From: Clostridiales bacterium Firm_09
GTDB lineage: Bacteria > Bacillota > Clostridia > Christensenellales > DTU072
Assembly (NCBI GenBank): GCA_001604065.1
Contig: LVAO01000001.1
Span: 1-64,000 of the forward strand
DNA: 64,000 nucleotides
Direction of reading: 5' to 3'
The translations under genes and the position numbers were made by a program. Positions 31,132 to 40,598 of the stretch are shown piece by piece; position 1 is the stretch's first letter; every line of letters begins with the position of its first letter. Under the pieces are notes generated by a model. It had not been told where the DNA came from and searched no databases. It saw nothing but the letters and a program-made list of their open reading frames with translations.

Positions 31132-31725
31132 TTAAATCCCGCCCAGAATCACGCCATAGTAGAGGATGCCTGCCCCGGCGGAAACAAGGATAACCAGGAT
31201 CGGATGCACCTTCTTCTGGATGCGGAGCGCTGCAAAGCAGAGCAGAAACCAGATAAGGGCAAACCAGCTGAAGGATTTCTGTTCCCCGCTGCCGACAACA
31301 AACGCGGACATTGCAACCGTCACAAAGGCGCTTGCGACAAGAGCGACCACTGTCGGACGCACGCATAAAAAGGCGTCTGTAAAATAGCGGTTTTTGGTAA
31401 GCCTTGCAGCCAGCTTATAGACTATCAGAATGATGACAAACGAAGGGATAAAGAGTCCCGCAACGGTGCATAAAACACCCAGGAGTGCCCCGCCGAAGCC
31501 ATGAAGCGCCGACTCACCCACTATGCTCCCTACAAAGGTAGCAACATTGATGGCAAACGGGCCGGGAGTGGACTCTGCAATCGCGATAAAGTCAATGAGC
31601 TGATCGGGCTGCAGCCATCCTTTTGTGATGACGGTATCCGAAATAAGAGGCAGCATCGCATATCCGCCGCCGATCGTAAAAAAACCTATTTTGAGAAAGT
31701 TGAGAAACAGCTCAAGAAAAATCAT
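31132..31725 (-). CDS. chromate transporter family protein (short ChrA half)
   Basis: FFTIGGGYAMLPLI, AIAESTPGPFAINVATFVG. Confidence 0.92.
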   Translation of the reverse strand: MIFLELFLNFLKIGFFTIGGGYAMLPLISDTVITKGWLQPDQLIDFIAIAESTPGPFAINVATFVGSIVGESALHGFGGALLGVLCTVAGLFIPSFVIILIVYKLAARLTKNRYFTDAFLCVRPTVVALVASAFVTVAMSAFVVGSGEQKSFSWFALIWFLLCFAALRIQKKVHPILVILVSAGAGILYYGVILGGI

Positions 31726-32369
31726 TTATCCGCCTCCTTTTCTCCGGGGGCGGATATTTGATGTTTTGAAGAAGATGGTTCCGCTGCGGTGTTCTTTGCC
31801 TGTTTTTTACGTTTGAAAAAGCCGTAAACGATGCCGGACAGCGCCGATGCAAGAAGGATGAAGACGATATCTACGGGGATGATTTTGAAAACAGAAAGCA
31901 AGGCGAGCGCAAAAGACACGGCCATGACAATGTAAGACACAACAGATTTTTCTATAGAGCGGAACAGCTTCCAGACAGCGTTGAGAATAAGCGCGGCGAT
32001 TGCCGAGCGGATCCCCCAGAATGCCCACTGAACATATTTATTGGTGCCGAATTTCTGCAATACCGGGGTAATTGCCATGATGATGATGACGGAAGGAAGA
32101 ATGACGGCGATTGAACAAGCAAGCGAACCCCAGAAACCGCCCAGCTTTGCGCCGACATAGGTTGCCGTATTAAGGGCAATCACGCCGGGCGTAGACTCTG
32201 CAATTGCGATAAGGTCGAGCATTTCTTTGTGGGTAAGCCAGGCGCGTTTTTCCACCACTTCGCGCTCAATAAGCGCAATCATGGCATATCCTCCTCCGAA
32301 GGTGAATAAGCCTATTTTGAAAAAGGTCGCGAACAGAATAAAAAGGGTTTTGGGTTTAGATGGATTCAT
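31722..32369 (-). CDS. chromate transporter family protein (short ChrA half)
   Basis: LFTFGGGYAMIALIEREVV, AIAESTPGVIALNTATYVG; ATG overlap with the downstream half. Confidence 0.92.
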   Translation of the reverse strand: MNPSKPKTLFILFATFFKIGLFTFGGGYAMIALIEREVVEKRAWLTHKEMLDLIAIAESTPGVIALNTATYVGAKLGGFWGSLACSIAVILPSVIIIMAITPVLQKFGTNKYVQWAFWGIRSAIAALILNAVWKLFRSIEKSVVSYIVMAVSFALALLSVFKIIPVDIVFILLASALSGIVYGFFKRKKQAKNTAAEPSSSKHQISAPGEKEADK

Positions 32370-33117
32370 CGTTCTCCGTAGGATGGCTGCAGTATTTCTG
32401 AGGAAACAGATTATATCGTTCTGCGTTGACAATTGCTTCAAACATTCTGTCCTTGGCAAACGGGATATCTTTTTTGATAGAATGGATAAGGTTTTTCATA
32501 TATTCCCGCTGGCTGAAATGGTTCATCGGACAGGGATTATTGACAATCGGGAAGTTCAGCCGCTTGGCCGCACCTTTGATGTCGGACTCCGATGCATAAA
32601 TCAGCGGACGTATCAGCGTGATTCCCGAGCGGCTCATGTAGGAGACAGGTTGGAAGGTGGACAGTCTTCCTTCATAAATGAAAGAAAGAAGAAAGGTTTC
32701 CAGCACGTCCTCGCTGTTGTGGGCAAGCGCAAGCTTGTTTGCGCCAATCTGCCGGCATTTGGTATTCAGCGCGCCGCGGCGAAGTTTTGCGCACAGGCTG
32801 CAGGGATTGCTTTCTTTTCGGATGTCAAAGACAATGGAGGCTATGTCCGTCTTTTCTATTATCAGTTGGACATCCAGATTGCGGCAGTATTCCTTAAGTG
32901 CTTCAACTTCTTCTGAGTTGGTGCCTTTGAACCCGCCGTCAATCATGACTGCCGTAAGTTCATAGTGCTCGGGCGAAAAACGCTGATAAAGCTTGAGTGC
33001 GGTCATCAGCGCAATGCTGTCTTTGCCGCCGGACAGACCGACTGCGATTTTGTCGCCTTCAGCAATCATATGATAATCTTTGATGGCCTTGCGCACGCAG
33101 CCAAGAATTTTTCGCAT
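32356..33117 (-). CDS. TtcA-like tRNA 2-thiolation PP-loop ATPase
   Basis: VGLSGGKDSIALM PP-loop, CSLCAKLRRG CxxC, NSEDVLETFLLS. Confidence 0.88.
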   Translation of the reverse strand: MRKILGCVRKAIKDYHMIAEGDKIAVGLSGGKDSIALMTALKLYQRFSPEHYELTAVMIDGGFKGTNSEEVEALKEYCRNLDVQLIIEKTDIASIVFDIRKESNPCSLCAKLRRGALNTKCRQIGANKLALAHNSEDVLETFLLSFIYEGRLSTFQPVSYMSRSGITLIRPLIYASESDIKGAAKRLNFPIVNNPCPMNHFSQREYMKNLIHSIKKDIPFAKDRMFEAIVNAERYNLFPQKYCSHPTENDESI

Positions 33118-33307
33118 CACAAAAGCTCCTCATTAAAAAGTATACAGCATTCTGTTCGGATTGTCCACTTTTGCCGGCATGCAACAATCGTTTCAAGATA
33201 TGGCAACATACAGATGGCATGAGAACAAAGAAAGAAGGTTTTTGCAAGCATGCAATCCCGTCCCTTTGCACAAAAAAAGACCGAACATTGCGTTCAGTCT
33301 CTTCTTT

Positions 33308-33381
33308 TGGCAGGAGCACTAAGAATCGAACTTAGATCAGAGGGGTCAGAGTCCTCTGTGCTACCTTTGCACCATGCTCCA
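33308..33381 (-). tRNA. tRNA-Gln(CUG), CCA encoded
   Basis: Cloverleaf: TGGAGCA/TGCTCCT acceptor, GTGC/GCAC D-stem, loop CTCTGAC (anticodon CTG), CTAAG-TTCGATT-CTTAG T-arm, GCCA end. Confidence 0.85.
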
Positions 33382-33406
33382 GTATACCGACGGAATCATG
33401 AGAGCA

Positions 33407-33610
33407 TCATTTTGTTTTGGCGGCCTCGTTGAGAGCTTTTACCATTTCTTCGGGGTCTACGCCATGTACGGCGGCGGCTTGCTCGATGGTCTCACCGCGT
33501 GCAAGCGCGCATCCGAGACAGTGCATACCGAAATTGTAAAGAACCTCGGCCATGGCATCAATATTGCCTTGCCTCAAGGCATCGGAGATCAGCATATCCT
33601 TTGTGATCAT
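33407..33610 (-). CDS. DUF1858 domain protein (hybrid-cluster-associated redox disulfide type)
   Basis: GMHCLGCALARGETIEQAAAVHGVDPEEMV; SD aggaggtgc. Confidence 0.9.
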   Translation of the reverse strand: MITKDMLISDALRQGNIDAMAEVLYNFGMHCLGCALARGETIEQAAAVHGVDPEEMVKALNEAAKTK

Positions 33611-33727
33611 GATCGCACCTCCTTCCAGACTATTGCTATTATATAGTATTATGCGGAAATTGACAACTATTTTAATTAAGTTACGGAGAATAAATTTACC
33701 TATTTTTTGTTTGGCACCGTGTCTGCC

Positions 33728-34687
33728 TTAAAAGACGATTCTTGAGAGTCCCAAAACAAGCGGGATAGTCAGGACAGAAAGCAGGGTGGAAATAAGAACG
33801 ATTTTTGCCGCGAGCTTGACATCCTTGTCATGGAGGGAAGAAAACATCATCAGATTGGTCGCGGTCGGCATGGCGGCAAAAGCGACAACGTTAAGAAGTA
33901 TCGCATCAATATTATAAAAAATCCTTGTAATGAACAGAATACAGAATGCGATGAACGGCGCAAGAATCAGTTTCAGTCCTGCCGAAAGGTAGGGCCGATA
34001 GTCCGACAGCAGCTCCTTGAACCTGATTTCAGAAAATTTAATGCCGAGCAGCGTCATCGACATGGGCCCGACAAGTTCGGCAAATAGCCGGCATACCTTT
34101 GCGACACCCTGCAGGCTGGCCGAACGGTTGAAATTCAGATTGAGCATGAACAGAGGAAGCGCAATAAGAAACGATATGGTCGGTGGGTTAAAGAAGGCTT
34201 TCTTCAGACTGATGAATTTTTTGTTCCTTGTAAGAATATAATTTCCCATTGTCCATGCCGCAAGGTTGAAGGCAACAATGGAGGCTGTCGCATACAGAAT
34301 TACCAAATTGTCCCCGGGCCGGAGTATTTGAAGAAAGGGAATGCACATATATCCGACGTTGCCGAAGGTCGCGGCATAGGGAATCATGCTTCGGACATCG
34401 GAATCCTTGCTTTTTATGAGAATGAGGCGCGAAAAAGAACATACTGCCACCATGATTACTGCGGTGACCAAAAATACCGCGATCAGATTGAACAGCACAG
34501 TCTGTTGATAATCCGTATTCAAAAACGAATTGAAGGTGATGAACGGCTGGCAGATATACAAAAGAAGAATGGAAATGAAGTTGATTGCGCCATCCGGATT
34601 TTTAAGCATTTTTAATTTTGCAACGATAAATCCGGGAATTGCCATGGCAAGAAGCAGCGCAACGTTTTCAAGTGAAGTAAGAAACAT
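33728..34687 (-). CDS. AEC family transporter (auxin efflux carrier-like)
   Basis: ~10 TM with YAATFGNVGYMCIPF and AFAAMPTATNLMMF. Confidence 0.88.
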   Translation of the reverse strand: MFLTSLENVALLLAMAIPGFIVAKLKMLKNPDGAINFISILLLYICQPFITFNSFLNTDYQQTVLFNLIAVFLVTAVIMVAVCSFSRLILIKSKDSDVRSMIPYAATFGNVGYMCIPFLQILRPGDNLVILYATASIVAFNLAAWTMGNYILTRNKKFISLKKAFFNPPTISFLIALPLFMLNLNFNRSASLQGVAKVCRLFAELVGPMSMTLLGIKFSEIRFKELLSDYRPYLSAGLKLILAPFIAFCILFITRIFYNIDAILLNVVAFAAMPTATNLMMFSSLHDKDVKLAAKIVLISTLLSVLTIPLVLGLSRIVF

Positions 34688-34690
34688 CCG

Positions 34691-35419
34691 TTATAATACC
34701 CCGTAGACAGTAAGAATATTTTTGATTTCGGAAAGCTCGCGGCGGCCAGGTCTGAAGTTTCCTAAGGTGTTTTTGAGACCTGTCCATAAAAGTTTGATGA
34801 GCAAGGGATTGCGCCCTTCAAGAACATAAATCATGCCTTTTATCATTTCGATATATTCTCTTCTTTTGTCCTCGGGCGTATTGTTGTCGCCTGCGGCAAT
34901 GTCCAGAAGCGCCTTGAGCCAATGTTCGCAATCTTCTTTTGCTTTGTCAGGAAAGGAATAAGGGGTCTGAAGTTTTTCTGCAAGCGTTTCGCTGACAGTA
35001 TCGGGTTCTCCCTTCAGACGCCTTGTAAAAGCATCAAAATAAGGCTTGATGATGCGTTCACAAAACATTCCGTAGGATGCATTCGAAGAGTCGGAAGGAA
35101 AAAATTTGGTGACAAAGTCGACAATGGAAATGGTGCCGTTGTCAAACTCATACATCAGGCCGGTCACCAGGGAAATCATCTGTTTGGTGCCTTGAGGCAG
35201 GAGCAGATAACTTCCGACGCCATCGCGCGAGACAGCTTTTTTGTATTCTGAAGGATAACTTGCGCTCTTTGCACAATCTTCAAGAATGGCAAGAAGATCC
35301 GGATTCTCCGTAAGTCCCTGAAGAAAACCGGAAATTACCCTTTCGACCAGAATAAGGCGCGACTCGCAGAACTCATGCTCGGACGCGCGTAAAAATTGCA
35401 GTGCTGCTTCTTCGGACAT
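34691..35419 (-). CDS. hypothetical protein (soluble)
   Basis: ORF tightly coupled to the AEC transporter gene; no family recognised. Confidence 0.7.
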   Translation of the reverse strand: MSEEAALQFLRASEHEFCESRLILVERVISGFLQGLTENPDLLAILEDCAKSASYPSEYKKAVSRDGVGSYLLLPQGTKQMISLVTGLMYEFDNGTISIVDFVTKFFPSDSSNASYGMFCERIIKPYFDAFTRRLKGEPDTVSETLAEKLQTPYSFPDKAKEDCEHWLKALLDIAAGDNNTPEDKRREYIEMIKGMIYVLEGRNPLLIKLLWTGLKNTLGNFRPGRRELSEIKNILTVYGVL

Positions 35420-35452
35420 ATGAAAAGTATAGCACAAAAATCGCCAAATGTC

Positions 35453-35481
35453 TTGCATAACGCTGTATTTTATTATATAAT
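35453..35481 (+). promoter_or_regulatory. sigmaA-like promoter (TTGCAT-N17-TATAAT)
   Basis: -35 35453-35458, -10 35476-35481, upstream of the Crp/Fnr gene. Confidence 0.7.
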
Positions 35482-35536
35482 GAAATAACATTTGTTGCTT
35501 TGGCTACAAAGTCATGTTTACCGAGGAGGAAGCCCT

Positions 35537-36220
35537 ATGAACATTGTAAGGCTGATAAAACTGAACAATTTGTTTTGTGATCTGGAAGACAAAGAAATCA
35601 ATGCTTTGTTCGATGTTCTCAAAAGCAGGATTGTCAGATACCCCAAAGGCAAGATAATTCTTCAAGAGGGTACCCGAATCGACAGCATCGGTATCCTGTT
35701 GAACGGGTTGCTTTTAAAATATGTTACCAAGGAGGATGGCAACCGTGTCGCGCAGGGAACCATCGAGCAGGGCGGCATGTTCGGCGAGGTGGACGGATTC
35801 AGCAAGGACGGCACGGCATCATTTTCCATTGTTGCCGCGGATGAGTCGGCCATTTTGTATATAACGCTGGAGTCATTGATCGCCGACGGAGGCAGAATGT
35901 CATCCGGATTGATGACCAATCTCATACGTTACTATGTGGGCAGGATTACCGCTATCAATAAAGATACAGAATATCTGATCATCAAAAGCATGCGTCTCAA
36001 GATATCCAAGCTTATTTATGATAAGTACATTGAACAGGGTACACTTTCGATAGAGCTTGGCCTGAACCGTAACGAAATGGCAGAATACCTCAATGTTTCC
36101 CGCCCTTCGATGTCCCGCGAAATGATGAGGATGCGCGACGAAGGGATCATCACGTTTTGGAAGGATAAAATCAATATCACCAATCTGTCCGCATTGGAAA
36201 AAATATTAAAAATTCAATAA
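35537..36220 (+). CDS. Crp/Fnr family transcriptional regulator
   Basis: N-terminal cNMP-binding fold (ILQEGTRIDSIGILLNGLL), C-terminal HTH GLNRNEMAEYLNVSRPSMSREMMRM; SD gaggagg. Confidence 0.9.
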   Translation: MNIVRLIKLNNLFCDLEDKEINALFDVLKSRIVRYPKGKIILQEGTRIDSIGILLNGLLLKYVTKEDGNRVAQGTIEQGGMFGEVDGFSKDGTASFSIVAADESAILYITLESLIADGGRMSSGLMTNLIRYYVGRITAINKDTEYLIIKSMRLKISKLIYDKYIEQGTLSIELGLNRNEMAEYLNVSRPSMSREMMRMRDEGIITFWKDKINITNLSALEKILKIQ

Positions 36221-36230
36221 GGAGAACATA

Positions 36231-36258
36231 AAATTGTCCCATATAATGGGCAATTTTT
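36231..36258 (+). terminator. terminator after the Crp/Fnr gene
   Basis: AAATTGTCCCAT...ATGGGCAATTTTT hairpin. Confidence 0.75.
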
Positions 36259-36277
36259 ATGTACTTTATTAATTTAC

Positions 36278-36306
36278 TTGACTAAAGCGCTAAAGTAAAC
36301 TATAAT
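36278..36306 (+). promoter_or_regulatory. his operon promoter (TTGACT-N17-TATAAT)
   Basis: -35 36278-36283, -10 36301-36306; SD and ATG of hisZ follow. Confidence 0.85.
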
Positions 36307-36329
36307 GGGGACAGTAAAAAGGAGAGAAT

Positions 36330-37454
36330 ATGGATTCCGTTTTGGATACACTGAAGAAAGAGGAACGTGTGGCGCTGTCGCTGCGGCAGTTGTATGAGCG
36401 TTTCGGGTACAAAAAATATAAAATGAGCCGATTTGAAGAATATGGCTTCTATATGGACAACAAAAGCTTTATTCCCGGCGGACAAATCATCTCTTTTACC
36501 GATCTGGATGGGCGCTTGCTTGCTCTTAAGCCCGATGTTACTTTGTCGATTGTCAAAAATGCCAAAGAACTGAAAGGTTGTTTTGACAAGCTTTATTATA
36601 TAGAAAATGTTTATAAACCGGCGAAGGGAGCGCATAAATTCAAAGAAATATCGCAGCTTGGATTGGAAGCGTTGGGGCCGGTGGATGGTTATACAACCCT
36701 GGAGGTTGTCACGCTTGCGCTCAGGAGTCTGCAATCGGTGGAGGATGATTTTGTATTGGATCTTTCACACATCGGCATTGTTACCGGACTGTTGGAGTCA
36801 TCGGAGCTTCCTGCCAATGCGGATAAAGAGCAGATCCTGCAATGCATTGTATCAAAAAACGTGCATGACCTCGGAAGACAATTGAAAGCCTGCAATGCGG
36901 GAGAGGGAATTGCCGCAAAATTGGAGAAGCTTATCACCATCAACGGTTCTCTGGGCAGCGCTCTGCCTGAAATTTGCAGCATAATTTCCGGAGGTGCCAT
37001 GGAAGAGGCGTATGAAGAACTTTCGGATATCTATAAAGCCATCAAGGGCGGCGAATACGAGAACAGGGTGCGCGTGGATTTTTCTATCATTAATGATATC
37101 AATTATTATTGCGGCATTATCTTTCACGGTTATGTCAGTCGTGTGCCCCGCATGCTCTTGTCCGGAGGGCGGTATGATAAACTCCTGCAGAAATTCGGCA
37201 AGGGTGTCGGCGCCATCGGATTTGCGTTGATTCTTGACGAAATTGCCGCTTATTATCCCGAGGACAAAGATCTGGACGCAGATGTGCTTATACTCTACGA
37301 AAAAGACGCGGATTGCAAAGGACTGCTGGAGGCCGTAACAAGGCTGGCCGAAAACGGCTTGAAAGTGAGAACGGAAACCTCTCTGCCGCAGGGACTTTCG
37401 TATGGCAGAATTGTCCGGTACGTTAAAGGAAAACTGGAGGAAACAGATGTTTAA
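36330..37454 (+). CDS. hisZ: ATP phosphoribosyltransferase regulatory subunit
   Basis: HisRS-like fold (LKPDVTLSIVKNAK, YYIENVYKP, LSGGRYDKLLQKFG) next to short-form hisG. Confidence 0.92.
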   Translation: MDSVLDTLKKEERVALSLRQLYERFGYKKYKMSRFEEYGFYMDNKSFIPGGQIISFTDLDGRLLALKPDVTLSIVKNAKELKGCFDKLYYIENVYKPAKGAHKFKEISQLGLEALGPVDGYTTLEVVTLALRSLQSVEDDFVLDLSHIGIVTGLLESSELPANADKEQILQCIVSKNVHDLGRQLKACNAGEGIAAKLEKLITINGSLGSALPEICSIISGGAMEEAYEELSDIYKAIKGGEYENRVRVDFSIINDINYYCGIIFHGYVSRVPRMLLSGGRYDKLLQKFGKGVGAIGFALILDEIAAYYPEDKDLDADVLILYEKDADCKGLLEAVTRLAENGLKVRTETSLPQGLSYGRIVRYVKGKLEETDV

Positions 37455-38067
37455 TATAGCGTTACCCAAAGGAAGATTGGCCGAAAAAGTATGCAGCCTG
37501 CTGGCGAAAATAGGCTTTGATACTTCAGGCATCAATGATGATAACAGGAAACTGGTCTTCGTCGATGAGAAGAACGGCGTATCCTATTTTCTTGTCAAAC
37601 CTTCGGATGTGGCAATTTATGTAGAATACGGCGCGGCGGATGTCGGAGTTGTCGGCAAGGACATCCTGCTGGAATACAAGCCGGATGTCTACGAACTTCT
37701 TGATCTCAATATCGGCAAATGCAGAGTGGCGGTTGCCGCAAAAAACGACTTCCGGGAGAATAAAGAGCGCCCCTTGCGCGTAGCAACCAAATTTGTCAAT
37801 ATTGCGGAGGAATATTACAGCTCTCTTAACCGTGAAATCGAAATCATCAGGCTGAACGGCTCCATCGAACTTGCGCCTATCCTCAATATGTCCGATGTGA
37901 TCGTCGACCTTGTCGAAACGGGAACAACGCTTAAAGAAAACAATATGAGCGTGATAGCAGAAATTGTCCCGATCAGCGCAAGGCTGATTGCCAACAAAAG
38001 CAGTTATAAATTCAAAACCGTAGCGATTGATTCACTCAAAGAGAAGCTGGCGGAGGTGATTGCATGA
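37447..38067 (+). CDS. hisG: ATP phosphoribosyltransferase (short form)
   Basis: NIALPKGRLAEKV, YGAADVGVVGKDILLE, DLVETGTTLKEN. Confidence 0.96.
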   Translation: MFNIALPKGRLAEKVCSLLAKIGFDTSGINDDNRKLVFVDEKNGVSYFLVKPSDVAIYVEYGAADVGVVGKDILLEYKPDVYELLDLNIGKCRVAVAAKNDFRENKERPLRVATKFVNIAEEYYSSLNREIEIIRLNGSIELAPILNMSDVIVDLVETGTTLKENNMSVIAEIVPISARLIANKSSYKFKTVAIDSLKEKLAEVIA

Positions 38068-39335
38068 TAAAGATTATGAATGCGGCAGAGGCGGGCGCGA
38101 TTATCAACAGAGAAAGGATAGATTACTCCGCCGTAGAAAAAACTGTGGCAACCATTCTTGCCAAGGTGCGCGAAGAAGGGGACAAAGCGCTTTACGAATA
38201 TACCGAACGCTTTGACAAAGTAAAATTAAATGCATTGCTGGTTACCGAAGAGGAGATTTCGGAAGCCTATAATAATGCAGACAGATATTTTATCGAAACG
38301 CTGAAGCAGGCGGGAAAGAATATTGCTGTATTTCACAAAAAACAGCTGCGTAAAAATTATGCGATAAAAAAGAAAGACGGAACGATTGTCGGCCAACGTT
38401 TTTTGCCTTTGGACAGTGTCGGGCTTTATATTCCCGGCGGTACGGCGGGGTATCCTTCTACCGTATTGATGAATGCAGTGCCAGCAAAGCTTGCGGGAGT
38501 CAGAGAACTTGCAATTGTGACCCCGCCCGGCAAGGATGGAAAGGTTAATCCCGATGTGCTTACCGCGGCGCGTATTGCCGGTGTGGACAGAATTTACAAG
38601 GTGGGCGGCGCGCAGGCGATTGCCGCGCTTGCCTACGGCACCCAAACCATAAAAAAAGTGGATAAGATTGTCGGTCCGGGCAATATGTATGTCGCAGCGG
38701 CAAAAAAGCAGGTGTTCGGCGAAGTCGGCATCGACATGATAGCAGGACCCAGCGAGATATTGATTATTTCCGACGGGAAATCCGATCCCGGCTGTCTTGC
38801 CGCCGATCTTCTTTCGCAGGCTGAACATGATAAGAACGCAAGCGCGATATTGATTACGGATTCTTCGGCGCTGGCAGAGAAGGTGAGTGCGGAACTTGAG
38901 AAGCAGCTTTCGGTACTTCCCCGTGAAAGCGTTGCCCGCGCTTCAATCGATGATCATGGCAGAATCCTTCTCGTATCCCGTCTGGAAGAGGCCGCAGAGG
39001 TTTCCAACAGCATCGCGCCGGAACACCTGGAGCTGTGCGTGGACGAGCCTTTTGCCCTTCTGGACAAAATCACTTCGGCAGGTTCGGTCTTTTTGGGGCG
39101 CAGCACTCCGGAGGCGACGGGCGATTATTTTGCGGGCGCCAACCATACACTTCCCACAAGCGGCACAGCAAGGTTTTCGTCTCCGCTTTCGGTAGATGAT
39201 TTTATCAAGAAGAGTCAATATATCTTTTATACCGCCGCGGCGTTAAAGAAGAACGGCAGGCGTATTGCCGATTTTGCAGAACGGGAAGGCTTGCAGGCCC
39301 ATGCGCGTTCTATCACCGCAAGAACGAAGGACTGA
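38064..39335 (+). CDS. hisD: histidinol dehydrogenase
   Basis: YIPGGTAGYPSTVLM, VGGAQAIAALAYGT, AGPSEILII, GANHTLPTSGTARFSSPLSV. Confidence 0.97.
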   Translation: MIKIMNAAEAGAIINRERIDYSAVEKTVATILAKVREEGDKALYEYTERFDKVKLNALLVTEEEISEAYNNADRYFIETLKQAGKNIAVFHKKQLRKNYAIKKKDGTIVGQRFLPLDSVGLYIPGGTAGYPSTVLMNAVPAKLAGVRELAIVTPPGKDGKVNPDVLTAARIAGVDRIYKVGGAQAIAALAYGTQTIKKVDKIVGPGNMYVAAAKKQVFGEVGIDMIAGPSEILIISDGKSDPGCLAADLLSQAEHDKNASAILITDSSALAEKVSAELEKQLSVLPRESVARASIDDHGRILLVSRLEEAAEVSNSIAPEHLELCVDEPFALLDKITSAGSVFLGRSTPEATGDYFAGANHTLPTSGTARFSSPLSVDDFIKKSQYIFYTAAALKKNGRRIADFAEREGLQAHARSITARTKD

Positions 39336-39467
39336 AAGAGAACTGCACCCCTAAAGGCAATTTCGGGGGCAGTATCAATCGTTCATCTTTCTTATGGATT
39401 ACCGTATTTTCGCCCTAGGGCATTGCTTCTTCCGGATACAATGAATTTAAGGAGGTATCAATCATCA

Positions 39468-40529
39468 ATGAGCAGATTTCTAACCCCGAAATACGCTGGA
39501 CTTGCGACCTATATACCAGGCGAACAGCCCAAAGGAATCCGATATATCAAACTGAATACAAATGAGTCGCCCTTTCCGCCTTCTCCGAAGGTAGCGGGCG
39601 CTATCAATCTGAGTGTCATTGACGGGCTGAAGCTTTATTCCGATCCGACAGCCGGAAAAATCAGAAAAGCGATTGCAGATTTTTATGGATTGAACGAAAA
39701 CGAGGTTGTCGCAACCAATGGTTCGGATGAAGCCCTTATGCTTGCGTACTTTGCGCTTTGCGGAGGCGGCGGCGACATTGTCGCGCCGGATGTTAGTTAT
39801 GGGTTTTATCCCGTGCTTGCGGGACTTCTCGGGCTACCCGGAGAGACCATACCGCTCAAAACGGATTTCACGGTCGATGTGGAAGCCTTTTGCAAGACGG
39901 ATAAGCATATTGTTCTTGCCAACCCCAATGCCCCGACGGGTATTGCATTGACGCTTGCGGAGATGGAAAAAATCATTTCTTCCAATCTTGACAGGGTAGT
40001 CATTGTTGACGAAGCCTATGTGGATTTCGGCGGCCAGAGTTGCATCCCGCTTATCAGAAAGTACGATAATCTGATTGTCGTGCAGACCTTTTCCAAGTCG
40101 CGTTCGCTTGCGGGCGCACGTCTCGGATTTGCGGCGGGGCAGGCATCGCTGATGTCCGATCTGGACAGGGTGCGCGATATGATGAATCCCTATAATATCA
40201 ACAGCATGACCGAGCTTGCAGGCATCGCCGCAATGGAAGATAAGAGTTATTTTGAGGCATGCTGCGCAAAAATTATAGAAAACCGTGGATTTTTATCAAA
40301 ATCGCTGGCCGCTCTGGGCTTTGAAGTGCTGCCTTCCTCAACCAACTTTGTCTTTGCGCGGCATAACCGTATTCCGGGAAAAGTGTTGTATGAAAGACTC
40401 AAGGCAGAGGGAATTCTCGTACGTCATTTTGACAAAAAGCGGATTGAAGATTATAACCGCATCAGTGTAGGTTCACGCGGAGATATGGAAACCTTAATAA
40501 AAAAATTATCCGAAATCCTCTTGCAATAG
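39468..40529 (+). CDS. hisC: histidinol-phosphate aminotransferase
   Basis: KLNTNESPFPPSP, NGSDEALML, DEAYVDFGG, FSKSRSLAGARLGF. Confidence 0.94.
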   Translation: MSRFLTPKYAGLATYIPGEQPKGIRYIKLNTNESPFPPSPKVAGAINLSVIDGLKLYSDPTAGKIRKAIADFYGLNENEVVATNGSDEALMLAYFALCGGGGDIVAPDVSYGFYPVLAGLLGLPGETIPLKTDFTVDVEAFCKTDKHIVLANPNAPTGIALTLAEMEKIISSNLDRVVIVDEAYVDFGGQSCIPLIRKYDNLIVVQTFSKSRSLAGARLGFAAGQASLMSDLDRVRDMMNPYNINSMTELAGIAAMEDKSYFEACCAKIIENRGFLSKSLAALGFEVLPSSTNFVFARHNRIPGKVLYERLKAEGILVRHFDKKRIEDYNRISVGSRGDMETLIKKLSEILLQ

Positions 40530-40598
40530 TGTACAATAGATGAAGGATCCCTTCATAGTTTATTGATTGGTTCTAAAAAGTATAAGGAAGGCAGAGAG

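Noticed and set aside
31132-32369. Split chrA considered as a frameshifted pseudogene
   Set aside because: Each half is a complete short chromate transporter protein with its own start and conserved N-terminal motifs; two-gene ChrA pairs are common in Firmicutes.
36307-36329. T-box or his leader peptide before hisZ
   Set aside because: Only about 20 nt between promoter and start; no T-box sequence and no His-codon run.
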